This document shows, piece by piece, positions 50,301 to 61,736 of a stretch of 64,000 bases of DNA. Position 1 is the stretch's first letter, and every line of letters begins with the position of its first letter. Source of the DNA: Tanytarsus gracilentus (lineage: Eukaryota > Arthropoda > Insecta > Diptera > Chironomidae); the NCBI GenBank assembly GCA_038502055.1, contig JAXRKN010000043.1:6448001-6512000 (forward strand). The letters are read 5' to 3'. Below the pieces are notes generated by a model. The model made no database searches. It had not been told where the DNA came from and saw nothing but the letters and a program-made list of their open reading frames with translations. The position numbers and the translations under genes were made by a program.

Positions 50301-53300
50301 ATGCCTTTTTTGACGCATTATCAGTTTTCCTTTCTACCGGTTTATTTGATTTTTACATTCAAGTGCGGTGGAAATTTTTTTGAGGCCCACCATAGACTCA
50401 TAATGACTATTGTTCCCATCTATTATCACTTTCTTCTCGACTTTGTAAGCGGTGAAGCATTAAAGTTATTGACCTTACTTATTTATCGCATTCTTCTATT
50501 CTTATCAATTGTTGGAAAAATAATTAAGAGATCGGCGATCGTAAAGAAAATTTATTTAGAAAATAATCTCAAAAATTTGCATGTTTTATTTTAATTAAAA
50601 AAATTCTAATCTTTCTCGATGTATTGAGTTCAATTTTTTTGAGAGACATGAGTTTAAGGCCGGCCAATATTTACTAACAAAATTATTAAGTTTATTTCTT
50701 GGTGCGTGTGTCGCGATAACCCACAAAATATTTTAGAAATAAGCGAAAATTGTGAGCGAGGAATTTTTTCTAAATAAATTTAAAATATAAAATAGGAAGT
50801 AAAAAATTCGCATAAAAATATTAAACTAAATAAAAATCAAGCGTTGTGAACTTTTTGTAAGGAAATTCAACGATTATTAAAAAATAAAATTTCCAGTTTT
50901 AAAAATTTTTGATTAACAAAATTGTTTAATTTTCAAGTTTTCATCCCTGGTTAATATCTCAATCTGACTCCACCCGTCTCGAGCGTAAATCACATTATTT
51001 TTTTCTGAGAAAATCCGACCAGCAAAAACGAACGCTAATTTAATGTTTTTGTCAGCTAGTAATTTAGATTTCATGCATTGCGATATGGTTAATGATTCCA
51101 TGAAAGGATTGACTTATCTCGATGCAAATATCGCAAGAAATGCAGCTTTAAAGATTTACTATGAGAGAAATCGTAAATTTAACCTCAAATGACTCTAGCA
51201 ATTAACCCTACTTGAACAAGGCATTTACAAACTATTTTTACAATCCATACCGAAAAGAAGAAATAGATCAATCCTCGGCGCGGTGAGGAGCATGAAGAAG
51301 AAAATTGAAATAAATGAGCAACACACGAGAGAAGTACTGATGTGCGTTTGAAGTGTCATGTTCTGGTTAGATAAATTGGTTGCTACAACTAATTAATGAT
51401 ACAAGTTAGAAACTTTAACATCTACTTCCACCGCAAAAACATAATTAGGCGCACTTTGATCGGTAATTTAGGAATGTCATGTAAGGAGATGACAATAGTG
51501 AAGCTTCTGAGAAAAAAATAAATTTTCCTGAAAGGTTAAAAATAAATTTGACTCGAAATCTAAATAAATGTTAGTAAAATGAATAAGAATTTTATTGCAA
51601 GAAGTTACACCTTAAAAAAATCAAAATATTCTTTCTCACCATGAGAAATCTGACTGAAAGTCCAAGCGTGATCGAACCTTATTTTATACCACAACCATAT
51701 CGCACTTTTTAAGGGTTTACAACAGGAAAGTTTTAATCTAATCTGATTAAGATAAAGTTATAAATTTATTTCTTCTTCGAGTACTTTTAAACTGCAACCA
51801 ATCGCGATTTTGCTTCATTAGTTTTCTGTGTCTGAAAGAATTGTGTGAAATAAAATTTTGCTTGTGAAATATTTTTTTTGAAAGGTGTGAAAAAGTTCGA
51901 GTTGAAATGAACCAAGATCACGAAGATTTTGGGAAACTTCCACACGGTAAAATATTTTCTTGATTGTTGTACATTTAGATTTAAATATTTTGCATCTTTT
52001 CTTCCCTCGAGCCATCAACAATTTAAGATTTAAAAGAAAAAGAAGAAAAGTCTTTTAAAAAGCACTAAAAATATTTACTTTTCGCCATGCGATTCTCAAG
52101 ACTCTGTTTCATGTTATTTTTTCTCTTTCTATTCACATCTTTCCATTTTACACTCTCTTCATTTTTTTTGGCAAACTTCCATCTTTTTTGATGGTTGAAA
52201 ATCGTATAAAACATTTTGTCATTTCATGCACTTTCCTTTTTGCTTTTATTATTTGATGAAATAACGCGAAAGCGTTTGCGACATTATACATTGCCTCCTT
52301 TCCACCGTGCCGTGTACGGTTCGAGCTCAAGAAGAAGAACTTCAAGCAGGAAAGCATTATCGCTTGCATCACACAATTTCGTACTCAATTTAATATATTC
52401 GTGCGGTGACTACTTAGAAAATTACTTTCTAATGAAAATAAGTTTTTACTTTAATTACATAAAATTTTGAGAGTAAAATAAAAGAAGTTCACTTTTTAAT
52501 TTCGCTGAGGAAGGCATTTGCATGCAATCGTGCACTTCTAAATTACATGCATCCCCAACTCTCAATTACATTGTAGAGGACATGAGGCGGGAAACTAGAA
52601 AGAGATTTTCCTCTAATAATTGAGTGATGCCATTAATTTAATTAGTGGATGCGAAGGACACTCAAGAGTAATTTAAGAATAAAAATTTATTTCTGTAAAT
52701 AATGCGGAACAAAGTGGAAAGTGAAAATTAAAATTTAAAGAACAAAATGAAATCATTTTTTTGTGTGGAACAAAATGGAAAATGAAACAATCTTAAAAAA
52801 TTTAAACTAATTTATTTCAACAATTAAAAGAAAAATCCCTCGCATATATTTTCGAAATAATTGCACACCCTACAAAAATTCAACGTAAAGGACAATTTAA
52901 ACTCGACAACGAGCGATGATGAACAGGTGAAAATCTCGTAAAGAAAAAACTTCTTTATAATGTAATTGCAGCTGAAAGATGGCATTTAATTAAATCTTCA
53001 GAAAGAAAAGCATTTAATTGAAAAATCAGATGTGCATCTATGTGTGCGGGGGTTTGTGTGTTGCGGCGGCATGCGAGAGAGAAAATATTAAAAGTCTCGT
53101 GCAACGTTCTGCCTCACTTGGCGGTTTCCGTAAAACTTGCTACGCACAAGTGCTCCTTACGACATAATTAATTTATTGTATTGGATATTTATTGTTCGTT
53201 GGTTGTGGCGGCGGCTTTTTTGTACCGAAAATCACTTCTACAACTTGTTCATGCCAGTGATCTAGGTTCATAGAGAAGATTAATGAGGTGAACTAGTGCA

Positions 53301-55742
53301 ACAAGCGTTAGGGGACAAACAACATGATTCTCTCTAAATATTTATCTGTTGAAGATCATGCGCTTAGATTAGAGGAAGAAAATGTATGAAAGTTTCTTTT
53401 GAAAATTAATTAATTTATGCTCGAGGGTTGAAATGAAAATTTCATTTTTCAGTAAAAACTTCCATTTCATTGCATGACAATAAACTCTCTTCCCCTCTCA
53501 TGACTTTCTTGACATAAAATCTCTCCACAAATGATGCATGATGAGATTAAAATTTATGACATTCGGATATCATCATCCATGTACCTTATGAGCGACCTTT
53601 TGTCGACATCTCACCGCAAGTTATTCATCATCAGCATTGCACTTGTTCACTCATTTCATACATCATCAAGTTTTTCGCTTTTGACTCATTTGCATTTGCA
53701 ATGAAAGTGCAAATTGTTACATTTCTGTACGAGCATGGATGGCACAGTCGGACATGTGTCGGTTCCCGTTGACGGTTACAAAATAGAATAAAAAAATGTT
53801 AATTTATAAAGGTAAATTGGATGTGCGAAGTGATTAGCATTCATTTGCGTTTCCCTCAATTCCTCGGAAATCTACTTCAAATTGCGTATGAAAATTGTAA
53901 AATTGTTATATGCACACATATGAGAATGAGAAATGATTCATAAGAATTTAAAATGGTTAGCGAAAAGTTAATTGAAAAAAGTTCTAATGAAAATCTTTTA
54001 CGGGCATTTTGTGATGTCACCAAGGCATGTGATTTGTTGAAAAAACATTTAAAATGAAAAAGGTGAATTAAAAATTTTATTTTAACATTTACAAATAAAA
54101 AACTTTAGTAATTTTTCCCGCTCATAAATTTTCCTGATCAAATTCATAAAAATCCAAATTCCGCCATAAAAATCATGTCGAATCGCTTAAAAGTGAAATA
54201 AATTTAAACGACCACTCTCGACGAGCGCTCTGAAGGAGAAAAATGTGAACAAATTAACAATTAAACCATTTGCCGTACACTCGCGCAACATATTCGAAAT
54301 AATATTAAGTCGAAGAAGAAAACACATGTACATAATTAAAATGAAGAGAAGGGAGATATTAAGAATAAATTTTCATGCATATGTTTTAACATGATTTTGA
54401 ATGTCTGACGATGTGTTTTCCTCAAAAAAGCAATTTGTAATATGACAACGCTTCTCATTAATTTTTCGCAAAGTTTCAAACGATTTTTTTTTGCTAGCAC
54501 AAAAAAAACTGCACATAAGTAAATTTTATTCTGAGATTGTGATGTTTATGCGTTGATGTATTTATGGCTTGTAAGAACGAGCGAATATAAAAGATTTTAT
54601 GGAAAATTTCATGAATTCTCTTCTCTTTCTTTTTTGCAGTAACAGACAATCACGTTCAGCAGTATGGCGAAATAAATCAATTAGGAGGAGTCTTTGTGAA
54701 TGTAATGTGCAGACATTTCTGTTAAATGAAAGATCCAGTAATAAAAAAGAACTTGCAATTTCAGGGTCGACCACTGCCTAATGGCACGCGAATGAGGATC
54801 GTCGAGCTCGCTCGATTGGGCATTCGTCCGTGCGACATCTCGAGACAGTTACGCGTCTCACATGGTTGTGTATCTAAAATATTAGCGCGCTATCACGAGA
54901 CAGGTGAGTGACGATTAAGATGGACGATTAGCGTGGATGATGTCACATATATACCTAAAGAAAACTTGTGACATTATCAACAAAAAGTTCCCTCTCGAAA
55001 ATACAAAAATTATCACTTAAACTCTCAAGTGCTAACGATAAGTGTCCTCTCTGATAGGCTCAATACTGCCCGGCGCGATTGGTGGATCAAAGCCACGAGT
55101 CACAACACCCAAAGTTGTCAACTACATTCGAGAGCTTAAAATGAAGGATCCGGGTAATAATTAAATTACTTCCATGCTAATTTCAATTAATTTCTTAATT
55201 TTCGCGCAGGAATTTTTGCATGGGAAATTCGCGATCGATTATTAGCGGATGGAGTTTGTGATAAAAATAATGTTCCTAGTGTCAGCTCAATATCTAGAAT
55301 ATTAAGAAATAAGGTCACCAATCATCACCATCATAATCAGGCGCTGTCGCATGCACACACGCATCCACATCTGTATAATTCAATTTATCCAACTTATCCC
55401 TACGCAACTCCGTCGTCAGTCAAAAGTGAACACTCGCCGAACACCAATTCATCGTCTTGCGGCAGTCCATCACCACCCAACAATCTTATCTCAAGAAACT
55501 GCCATCACTGGCCACCTCTCCCGCACGGTGCCATCTCACATTCAGTCAATGACATTTTGAACTTCAATCAGAAATTCGTTCAGCCTCAAACGTCACCGCA
55601 AATGAACAACACCGCGCCCATGATGAACTCGCATGACGCTCAGAATTCTCATTCACAGAACTACAATTATTACATGTACTTTCAAAACACGGCCGCAATG
55701 CATGGCAATTCACATGGCATTTCAACTGGTGCAAACTTATAA
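47367..55742 (+). CDS. Poxm: Pox meso, Pax1/9-type paired-domain transcription factor
   Basis: Poxm is a DNA-binding regulator of somatic mesoderm in flies, orthologous to vertebrate Pax1/Pax9. Exons 47367-47379 (MDPS), 54640-54701, 54765-54903, 55058-55153 and 55210-55742 join in phase to 280 residues. The paired domain spans about 13-138: [74 protein letters not shown], then VPSVSSISRILRNK. There is no homeodomain. A Pax octapeptide HSVNDILN (214-221) is present, a repressor-recruiting motif; its presence without a homeodomain is the Pax1/9 pattern. A His-rich run (142-157) and a Ser/Asn/Met-rich tail ending GISTGANL follow. Exon 1 is inferred: its phase (G|TA) fits, it sits behind a TATA box, and it gives a sensible short N-terminus. 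A weaker alternative first exon at 53735-53774 is also phase-compatible. The paired domain itself is certain. Confidence 0.92.
47380..54639 (+). other. Poxm: Poxm intron 1 (7.3 kb)
   Basis: The intron runs from GTAATG at 47380 to a pyrimidine-rich acceptor TTTTTTGCAG at 54639. The frame at 50148-50594 (148 codons) has no recognisable homology, so no nested gene is supported. The intron holds GGAA-ATGAAA-type short repeats at 48711-48882 and copies of the dispersed word at 52703-52725 and 52764-52783. For a mesodermal selector-type gene it is the likely place for enhancers, but that is inferred from position only. Confidence 0.7.
52703..52783. repeat. Two copies of a dispersed short repeat
   Basis: TGTGGAACAAAATGGAAAAT at 52764-52783 is the exact reverse complement of 582-601. 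A diverged copy (GCGGAACAAAGTGGAAAGTG) begins about 60 bp earlier, near 52704. Another relative lies at 44831-44858. The function is unknown; it may be a relic of an old interspersed or simple repeat. Confidence 0.45.
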
Positions 55743-56480
55743 CTTTTAAGGCAATTATTTCTGCGACAAATTTTCTTGTTGTTTAAATTTTGCGCGTTCT
55801 CACTTCTCTCTTTCTACATTTAACTAAAAAAATCTCGATTTTCCTCCCTCTCTCTCTCTTTCTTGTGATAAAAAATGTTTCTAGGAATTTCTTTTGTGTA
55901 AATGTTTCAGCCGTGAATGTTATATATTGAGAAAATAATAATATAATTTGTTGAGCTATGTTCGCGCACATTAAGATTTTTGCGACAAAACAAAATCATT
56001 TTTTTTACGCAAGGAGGGAATTGACGACTAATAAAATAAAACTATTGCGAAATTTTGTAATTCCATAAATAAATTTATTGGCAAAAGATGTTCGTGTAAA
56101 TTTTATATAGTTCGAAAAGTGTTCAGGGGATTAATTTTTTTTTAAATTCCCTTGGACATTTTTAAGAAATCTAAAATCTTAACAAATTAAAGAGTTCTTC
56201 TAGTCTTTTGTGCCTTTTAATGTGCCTTTAATTGTTAAGTAAAAATATTATATTAACAAATTTCTACTAAAACGACAACGAAAAAAAAGAATTAGATGCA
56301 AAAGACATATGGATTTGGGTGTAGAGCATTCTACTTTTACAATTTATAAAAAAAGTTATCAGCAATTAATAATTTTAAGATTTTTCCTCGAAAAAAAACT
56401 GTATTTTTATTGGCGGCAGTTATAAACACAAAAATTTTATATAATATCAAGAAAAAAATGTGAATTTATTTTAATAAAAT
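55743..56480 (+). other. Poxm: Poxm 3' untranslated region
   Basis: AT-rich sequence follows the Poxm stop codon. AATAAA-type signals occur near 56068 and near 56471. Around 56460-56475 plus-strand TTTATTTTAATAAA gives poly(A) signals for both strands, so the convergent Poxm and Ctr1 transcripts may end at nearly the same place. No gene is seen between the two stop codons (55742 and 56788). Confidence 0.5.
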
Positions 56481-56787
56481 TATGAAAAATTTTAACAAAT
56501 CTTCCTGAAGAAAAAAATTCTCTTTTTGCTATTTTTTACAGCACTAACGCTCATAAATTATTATAAAGTTGCACTTTTGCTCAACCCACTTCCTTAATGA
56601 CACACTGAACTGGCTGTGACAGCAATAGCACATGGATATATGGATGAGTGTTTCTTTTGAAAATGTGCGAAAGTGTAATTTGAGACTTTTTTCACTCTCC
56701 GTCCTTCTCAGCGAGAGATTACCACACACAGAAGTCAAAAAAGTATCAATGTCACTGTCCCTTAATCGTTAAAATATTCTTAAAACT

Positions 56788-57442
56788 CTAATAGCAACAT
56801 TCACCCATGTCAGTGTTACACGATGATTTCTTCCTCAGCCATCCAAAGCCAAAATAGCCAATCGCTGCACCTAGGCACACAGCTATGATCAAATACATGT
56901 TACAGGCCATCACGACCAACATCAATATGTATGAGATGAACACTTGAAGGCCGTGCAAAGCTGTTTGTAGTCCATGCGGAATATTAAATAGATGTTCCTT
57001 TAAATTTAAAGAAGAAAATTGATTTGTTGATTAGCTCAATGAGGTCGACATTTAAAAAAAATATTTTTTAATTTATGCGACGCACCTTCAAACTCAACTT
57101 TGGCGAAGATCTTATGAATGTGCCATCGGATTGCTTGATAATCATCTCATTGGATTTTTGCGTTTGATAGTAAAGCACTTCGCGATAATGCTTGAGAGCT
57201 TCATATAAAATTGCGCTGAAGAAGATTATGAGAGTCGCAATAAGAAATTTTCCTATAGAGAAGAAAAAATTATTTAATTGTGCGAATAATTGAGATTTTA
57301 ATAAATTGCACCCACCTGTGGTATCTGCCTTCCATGTCCTCACCAATATCCACTCACAAAATCCCCAATGAAGACTCATGTCCATTTTCGGTATACACAC
57401 ACCATCAGGTGTCGGCGTTGGGTTTGTTGTTCCATGATCCAT
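56788..57442 (-). CDS. Ctr1: High-affinity copper transporter, Ctr1 (SLC31) family
   Basis: This is a trimeric channel for reduced copper (Cu+) in the plasma or intracellular membrane. Exons 57316-57442, 57086-57252 and 56788-56997 join in phase to 167 residues, close to the short fly paralogue Ctr1B. The N-terminus is short with few Met clusters (MDHG..., KMDMSLHWGF at 19-28, including the MDM typically placed before helix 1). Transmembrane segment 1 is about 41-64 (KFLIATLIIFFSAILYEALK), followed by the conserved ALKHYRE. Segment 2 holds the ion-filter motif MxxxM (M128-A-C-N-M132). Segment 3 holds the packing motif GxxxG (G141-A-A-I-G145). The tail ends in CCY, a possible equivalent of the C-terminal His/Cys copper hand-off site. 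Convergent with Poxm. Confidence 0.93.
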
Positions 57443-59101
57443 TTTCTGAGTATTAATTCTACAGGTTTTTTAATTTCAGTGTTTTCTTGAGTTAGCTCTT
57501 TTTAGTACTGCCAAGAAATTTCGAGTGAAGAAATATTTATAGCTGATAACACAATTACAAGTTGTTGATATCATTATTGAGGAGCTTGTTGGTAGACAGG
57601 TATGATAACGATTGTGAGGCATCTGATAGTGATGTGTGGGTTATTGATGGATAAATTTAAATAAGATAAATTTATTTTTTGCATCAAATTTAATTTTTTT
57701 AATCTATCTAAAATTAATGCTGAAAATTTTAATTCAGAGAAATAAAAAAATTTAACGTTCTTTTATTTTTGAAATTTTTTTATTCATGCAAATAAATTTG
57801 TGACAATGATTTGCAAAATTTTACACCTTTTGGTTCATACGAATTAGATAAAAAGAAACACATTTGATAATTTCTCGTGACGATGCTTTATTTCGAAAAA
57901 AGTATTCAAGCTCTGTTTCTCACTTTTTGATGACATTTTTAAAAATTTATCAAATTTTTTATTCTCATTGATTGCATGTTCATTAAGATCAGATTTGCAT
58001 CAAAGTTCTAGATGAAGTTTTAAATACAAAATTTTCATCAGATTTTCAATCTTTATAATCCTAAAAGAAAATAAATATTAAAATTCTTCATGGGTGACAC
58101 AATAAATGGATAAAGTGAAATTCTTTCAGAACGAATAATATTATTTGAGTTTCACTCGTAGACTTATTTTTTTGATAACGATTGCTTGACAATAGCTTTT
58201 AACACGCTCGACTTAAAAATCGAGTACATAATGAAAGAAGGTTTTTGCTCTCTGTTAAAATCTTGATATAAAAGTTTTTTTTCCACTCGACACCACAAAA
58301 TTTTTTAGTGCCGTGTGCAAACCGGGAAAATGAGAAAAACATTCAGTTAATTGAGAGTTAAGATAAAGCTAATGAGAGTGCTTTTAATCATCTACTCAAA
58401 AAGTTCTCAATGCACGTGGACATAAACAACCGTTTTATGGTGCATGAAATGATTGAGTTTTTGATGAAATTAAAATTTTATTTAGATTTTTTTAGAAAGA
58501 GTTTCGAAGAAAATAAGAAAATTCGTCATTTGGATAAAATAAAAATTCCTTAAAACTCAAAAAATTATTACTTAATGAAATCGACGAATAAAATCATTTT
58601 TAATTGACGCCAAATAAAATTTTCATAAAATCCCCAAAAAAAGAATTTTTTATGCAATAAAATTTTAACAGTCAAAAAGAGAGTTAAAGGAAAAAACGCA
58701 TAAATCATTGTCCACAGCTACTCAAATTTCCATGCGTAGAATTAACATGATTTTCTCACATATGTTTCAAGTGAGCGAGAGTGCATAAATTAAGATCGTC
58801 TTTCAAATTTTTTTTCTCTCTTCCTTGTTCATAAAATTCTTGAAATCCTAAACCTCACTTGCATGTGATCGATAAGCAGTAGCGAGTAAGAAGTGTTTAT
58901 TTTCAAAACAATACTCTCAGAGTGTAACAGCATAAAGAGATGATTTTTGTCTTCGCCTTATTAACTTTTATGATCTATTTTCTACACGACAGAGTGAATA
59001 ATCGAAAACTTCGTCGGCACTTTTTTTTTGCTTTCATGAAAAATGTCTTTTATTTTCCTTTGAAATTCGAATACTCGAGAGTATGTACATGGTGATGATC
59101 G
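57443..59101. other. Region between Ctr1 and Sde2
   Basis: This holds the Ctr1 leader and promoter (57443 onward, minus strand) and the 3'UTR of Sde2 (below 59102). No gene was found in the rest, which is AT-rich single-copy-looking sequence. Confidence 0.5.
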
Positions 59102-59748
59102 CTAGCCTTCATCGGACTCTGATGCTGAACTAATGTTGTCAATCCACAGGGCACCCTTGATCTTCTTCTTGGCGGTCTTTTCGGGAGATTTTTCAGCATT
59201 TCGTTTGAGTCCTTGCTCGACAGAATCGTGAACATCTACCACTTCTAACTTTTTGATCACGACTTTTGGCACGGCTAGAAGCTTTTTAATTTTACGCTCG
59301 AATACCTCGTCAGGATCTTCCTTTACCTCATTTTTCTCCTTTTCCAAAATGCTCTTCATTTTTTGTTCATTATTAATATCTCTGAATCTACGTCCACTTA
59401 AATCCCGACAAGCTTCAGTATTTGACGTTTTACTCACTTGAATGCTTCTTAAATTAGAACCGAATCCACCTTTACCGCCAGCTACTCTAAGTACAAGATG
59501 AATTTCATTCTGACCTAACGAAAAATCATTGAGCTTGCGTCCATTTGATGTGAGATAGAAATTAGAGGATGCGAGGCACTGGAAGATTGAATTAAAAATT
59601 TTGAGTTTATTTAGAACTTCTGGATATTGATATTAACAATGTAAATTTAACTCACAAATCGTCGAAGAATTTCATCGTTAACGTCCTTAATATCTTTCAC
59701 TTCCAAATCGACTTTAATTCCAGCTTCTTTAAATATCAAAATAACCAT
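59102..59748 (-). CDS. Sde2: SDE2 homologue, splicing and genome-maintenance factor with ubiquitin-like start
   Basis: SDE2 is made as a ubiquitin-fold precursor that is cut after a GG pair; the C-terminal part acts in pre-mRNA splicing and in replication-stress response. Exons 59656-59748 and 59102-59578 join in phase 0 to 189 residues. A compact ubiquitin-like segment fills 1-66, ending in the hallmark VAGGKGGFGS (63-72). The cut after G65-G66 would expose Lys67 as the new N-terminus. The SDE2-type segment follows (TSNTEACRDLSGRRFRDINN, about 81-100) and then a charged helical stretch with the FERKIKKLL motif. A basic and acidic tail ends at SASESDEG. The protein is much shorter than human SDE2 (about 450) because it lacks the long C-terminal extension. 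The 5' side faces the repeat element upstream of mRpL11. Confidence 0.93.
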
Positions 59749-59800
59749 TTTTCCAATTTTTTTTCAGTTTTCTTCTTTACTGGGTTTTTTGAAAATTATT

Positions 59801-60001
59801 TAAGCCGTTAGAATAATTCATCGATATTATTTTTTAAATTAATTCATTGTCGTGTGAGTATTTGTTTTTAAATTCTGTGTATATTCTTAAAATATTTAAT
59901 TTAGTGTGTAATTATAAAAATTTATGTAGTCATCAGAAAATTTTCTTTTTTCTTCTTGTTAAGTCAAATTTTGAAATTTAAATAGCCGTTAGAAAATTGT
60001 T
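59801..60001. promoter_or_regulatory. Promoter region upstream of Sde2 with two AGCCGTTAG motifs
   Basis: AGCCGTTAG occurs at 59803-59811, about 55 bp upstream of the Sde2 start codon, and again at 59984-59992. The second lies in a 28-bp block (59974-60001) that is identical to 62494-62521 in the Rrp36/golgin promoter. The reverse complement, TAACGGCT, contains the Myb-type core AACGG. A TTCAGATC initiator-like site follows at about 60043, about 36 bp before the ATG of the short ORF at 60080. Confidence 0.55.
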
Positions 60002-60079
60002 TTTCGAAAAAAGTTTATACTCAAATTGTGCGCTCAGCTCATTCAGATCACAACATTTCACAACAAAAATTAAAACAAG

Positions 60080-60172
60080 ATGGGTCCGCAAACGGCGTTG
60101 CCATTTCCAATAGCTCCGCATAGATTAGTACCCTACTCCGTTGCAATGGGCATTAGTGGCACTCTTGGTTAA
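60080..60172 (+). pseudogene. Short ORF with gene-like start, running into repeat element B
   Basis: An ATG 37 bp after an initiator-like TTCAGATC opens a 30-codon frame beginning MGPQTALPFPIAPHRLVPYS. Its codon composition is much less AT-rich than the surroundings. The frame enters the 120-bp repeat at about codon 23 and stops at TAA (60170-60172). It looks like the first exon of a small gene cut off by insertion of the repeat, but no continuation was found after the element. It could also be a chance frame or an upstream ORF of a long mRpL11 leader. Confidence 0.35.
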
Positions 60173-61018
60173 TCATGATGGACATTCCTCAAAAATCGTC
60201 AATGTCAATCGATTCCCGATGCAATGACGAGTTCAACGACATACATGAAGCCACAGTTCTAAAAAATGGACATTAGTGGCACTCCTGGCCGGCCATGATG
60301 GACATTCCTCAAAAATCGTCAGTGTCAATCGATTCCCGATGCAATGACGAGTTCAACGACATACATGAAGCCATAGTTCTGAAAAATGGAGATTAGTGGC
60401 ACTCCTGGCCGGCCATGATGGACATTCCTCAAAAATCGCCAGTGTCAATCGATTCCCGATGCAATGACGAGTTCAACGACATACATGAAGCCATAGTTCT
60501 GAAAAATGGTCATTAGTGGCACTCCTGGCCGGCCATGATGGACATTCCTCAAAAATCGTCAGTTCCATTCGATTCCTGGTCAAATTACGAGTTCAACGAT
60601 ACCCATGAAGCCATATAAGAGAAAATTTGTATGAAAAAGGACATTTTTGCACTCAGGGACGGTCCTTGGAGGGTCTAACCTCAAAACAAAATACTTCTTG
60701 CACAACTAGAACCAAAACCCGATCTTTAGCCACAAACCCGAATCAAATCCGACCAGCCGTTCTTGAGATATGCCGCCCACTAAGATCGTAAGAAAGTAAG
60801 AAAGTGAGAAAGTAAGAAAGTAAGAAAGTAAGATGACTTAAATGGCTCTAACTCCTCGTAGGATCAACCGATTTCAAATCTGTTTTCGCCAGTTTGTAGG
60901 GTTTGACTAGGCCTATCATTTGAGTATATGTTTTGATATTGCACAATGTAATGTCTTGGCACTAGGGGTCGAAAACTGGTTTTGGAAAAATCCAAAATTA
61001 ATATATAGCGGAGCTATA
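60109..61018. repeat. Interspersed repeat element B, abutting mRpL11
   Basis: The proposed ends are an imperfect inverted repeat: ATAGCTCCGCATA at 60110-60122 and the dyad TATAGCGGAGCTATA at 61004-61018. Inside are a 120-bp tandem array (60145-60616), a unique-looking middle (about 60617-60788), an imperfect octamer microsatellite of about six GTAAGAAA units (60789-60834) and a right arm (60835-61018). The array unit is shared with element A at 23369-24084 in inverse orientation. No transposase and no clear target-site duplication were found, so it is a non-autonomous repeat of undetermined class. The element ends 12 bp before the mRpL11 start codon. Confidence 0.7.
60145..60616. repeat. 120-bp tandem array, nearly four units
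   Basis: The period is exactly 120 bp. Units begin with an ATGGNCATTAGTGGCACTC-type stretch and contain GGCCGGCCATGATGGACATT, CAATCGATTCCCGATGC and GAGTTCAACGACATACATGA. The first and last units are the most diverged. Every complete unit except the last carries ATCGAT. Chironomus genomes have a known interspersed family, the Cla elements, of about this unit length and named for that restriction site; relatedness is plausible but untested. Confidence 0.85.
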
Positions 61019-61030
61019 ATTAATTGAAAA

Positions 61031-61736
61031 ATGTCGAAAGCAGTGCGAAGAAATGTCAAAAAGATGGTAGAAAAGATCAATCATTCGCGTAAACTGCGAA
61101 CGGATATTCCGGCACAAATGGCAGTTGGTAAATATAAGAAAGAAATCAAGCTAAAGCGTGCCGTAAAAAATTAATATTTTATTTTTAAAAGCATCGCCAC
61201 CGCTCGGACCTCAACTTGGTCAGCGATCAATTAATATTGCTGCATTTTGTAAGGAATTTAATGAGAAGACAAAGCATATTAAGGAAGGAATTTTACTTCC
61301 GACGAGGGTAATTGGTGATTTTTTATAAATCGAGAAAGTAATTCATAAATTTTTCTTTTTTTAGGTATGGACAAAGCCAGATAGATCTTTTGAGATCGTG
61401 TTTCATTCACCGCCAGCAACTTTTCTTCTCAAACAAGCCGCTGGCATTCAACGAGGTGCAATGTTTCCCAAACAGGAAGTCGCTGGCATGATAACATTAA
61501 AACATCTCTACGAGATAGCCGCAATAAAAATTCAAGATCCACCCAATGCACTTCTTAGCATGGAAGAAATGTGCAATTCACTCATTGGAGTTGCAAGAAG
61601 TTGTGGCATTCAAGTTGTGAAAGATTTAACGGCAGAAGAGTATGGCAAATTTTTAGAGGAGAGGAAAATAATTGTCGACGAACAGAGGAAGGAACTTCAA
61701 GAGAAACGAGAAGCTAAAATGTTGAGAACTGGCTAA
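61031..61736 (+). CDS. mRpL11: Mitochondrial large-subunit ribosomal protein uL11m
   Basis: This is a component of the GTPase-associated stalk base of the mitochondrial 39S subunit. Exons 61031-61127, 61192-61307 and 61365-61736 join in phase to 194 residues (about 196 in flies). The L11 signature is clear: PPLGPQLGQRSINIAAFCKE (35-54), the ILLPTRVWTKPDRSFEIVFH segment, PPATFLLKQAAGIQRGAM and GMITLKHLYEIAAIKIQDP. The N-terminus MSKAVRRNVKKMVEK is the native insect form, so the start is firm. A 0.9-kb repeat element ends 12 bp upstream, so the leader and promoter must lie in, or be spliced or read through, that element. The stop codon is only 48 bp from that of convergent Rrp36, so the two 3'UTRs must overlap. 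Confidence 0.97.

Noticed and set aside
50148..50594. 148-codon plus-strand ORF in Poxm intron 1
   Set aside because: It is hydrophobic and AT-driven with no family resemblance and no splice or promoter context; long chance frames occur in such DNA.
53735..53774. Alternative Poxm first exon (MDGTVGHVSV...)
   Set aside because: It is phase-compatible, but its donor (G|GTTACA) is poor and it lacks a promoter context; the exon at 47367 is better supported.
59253..59441. Plus-strand ORF opposite Sde2
   Set aside because: It is an antisense shadow of the Sde2 coding exon.
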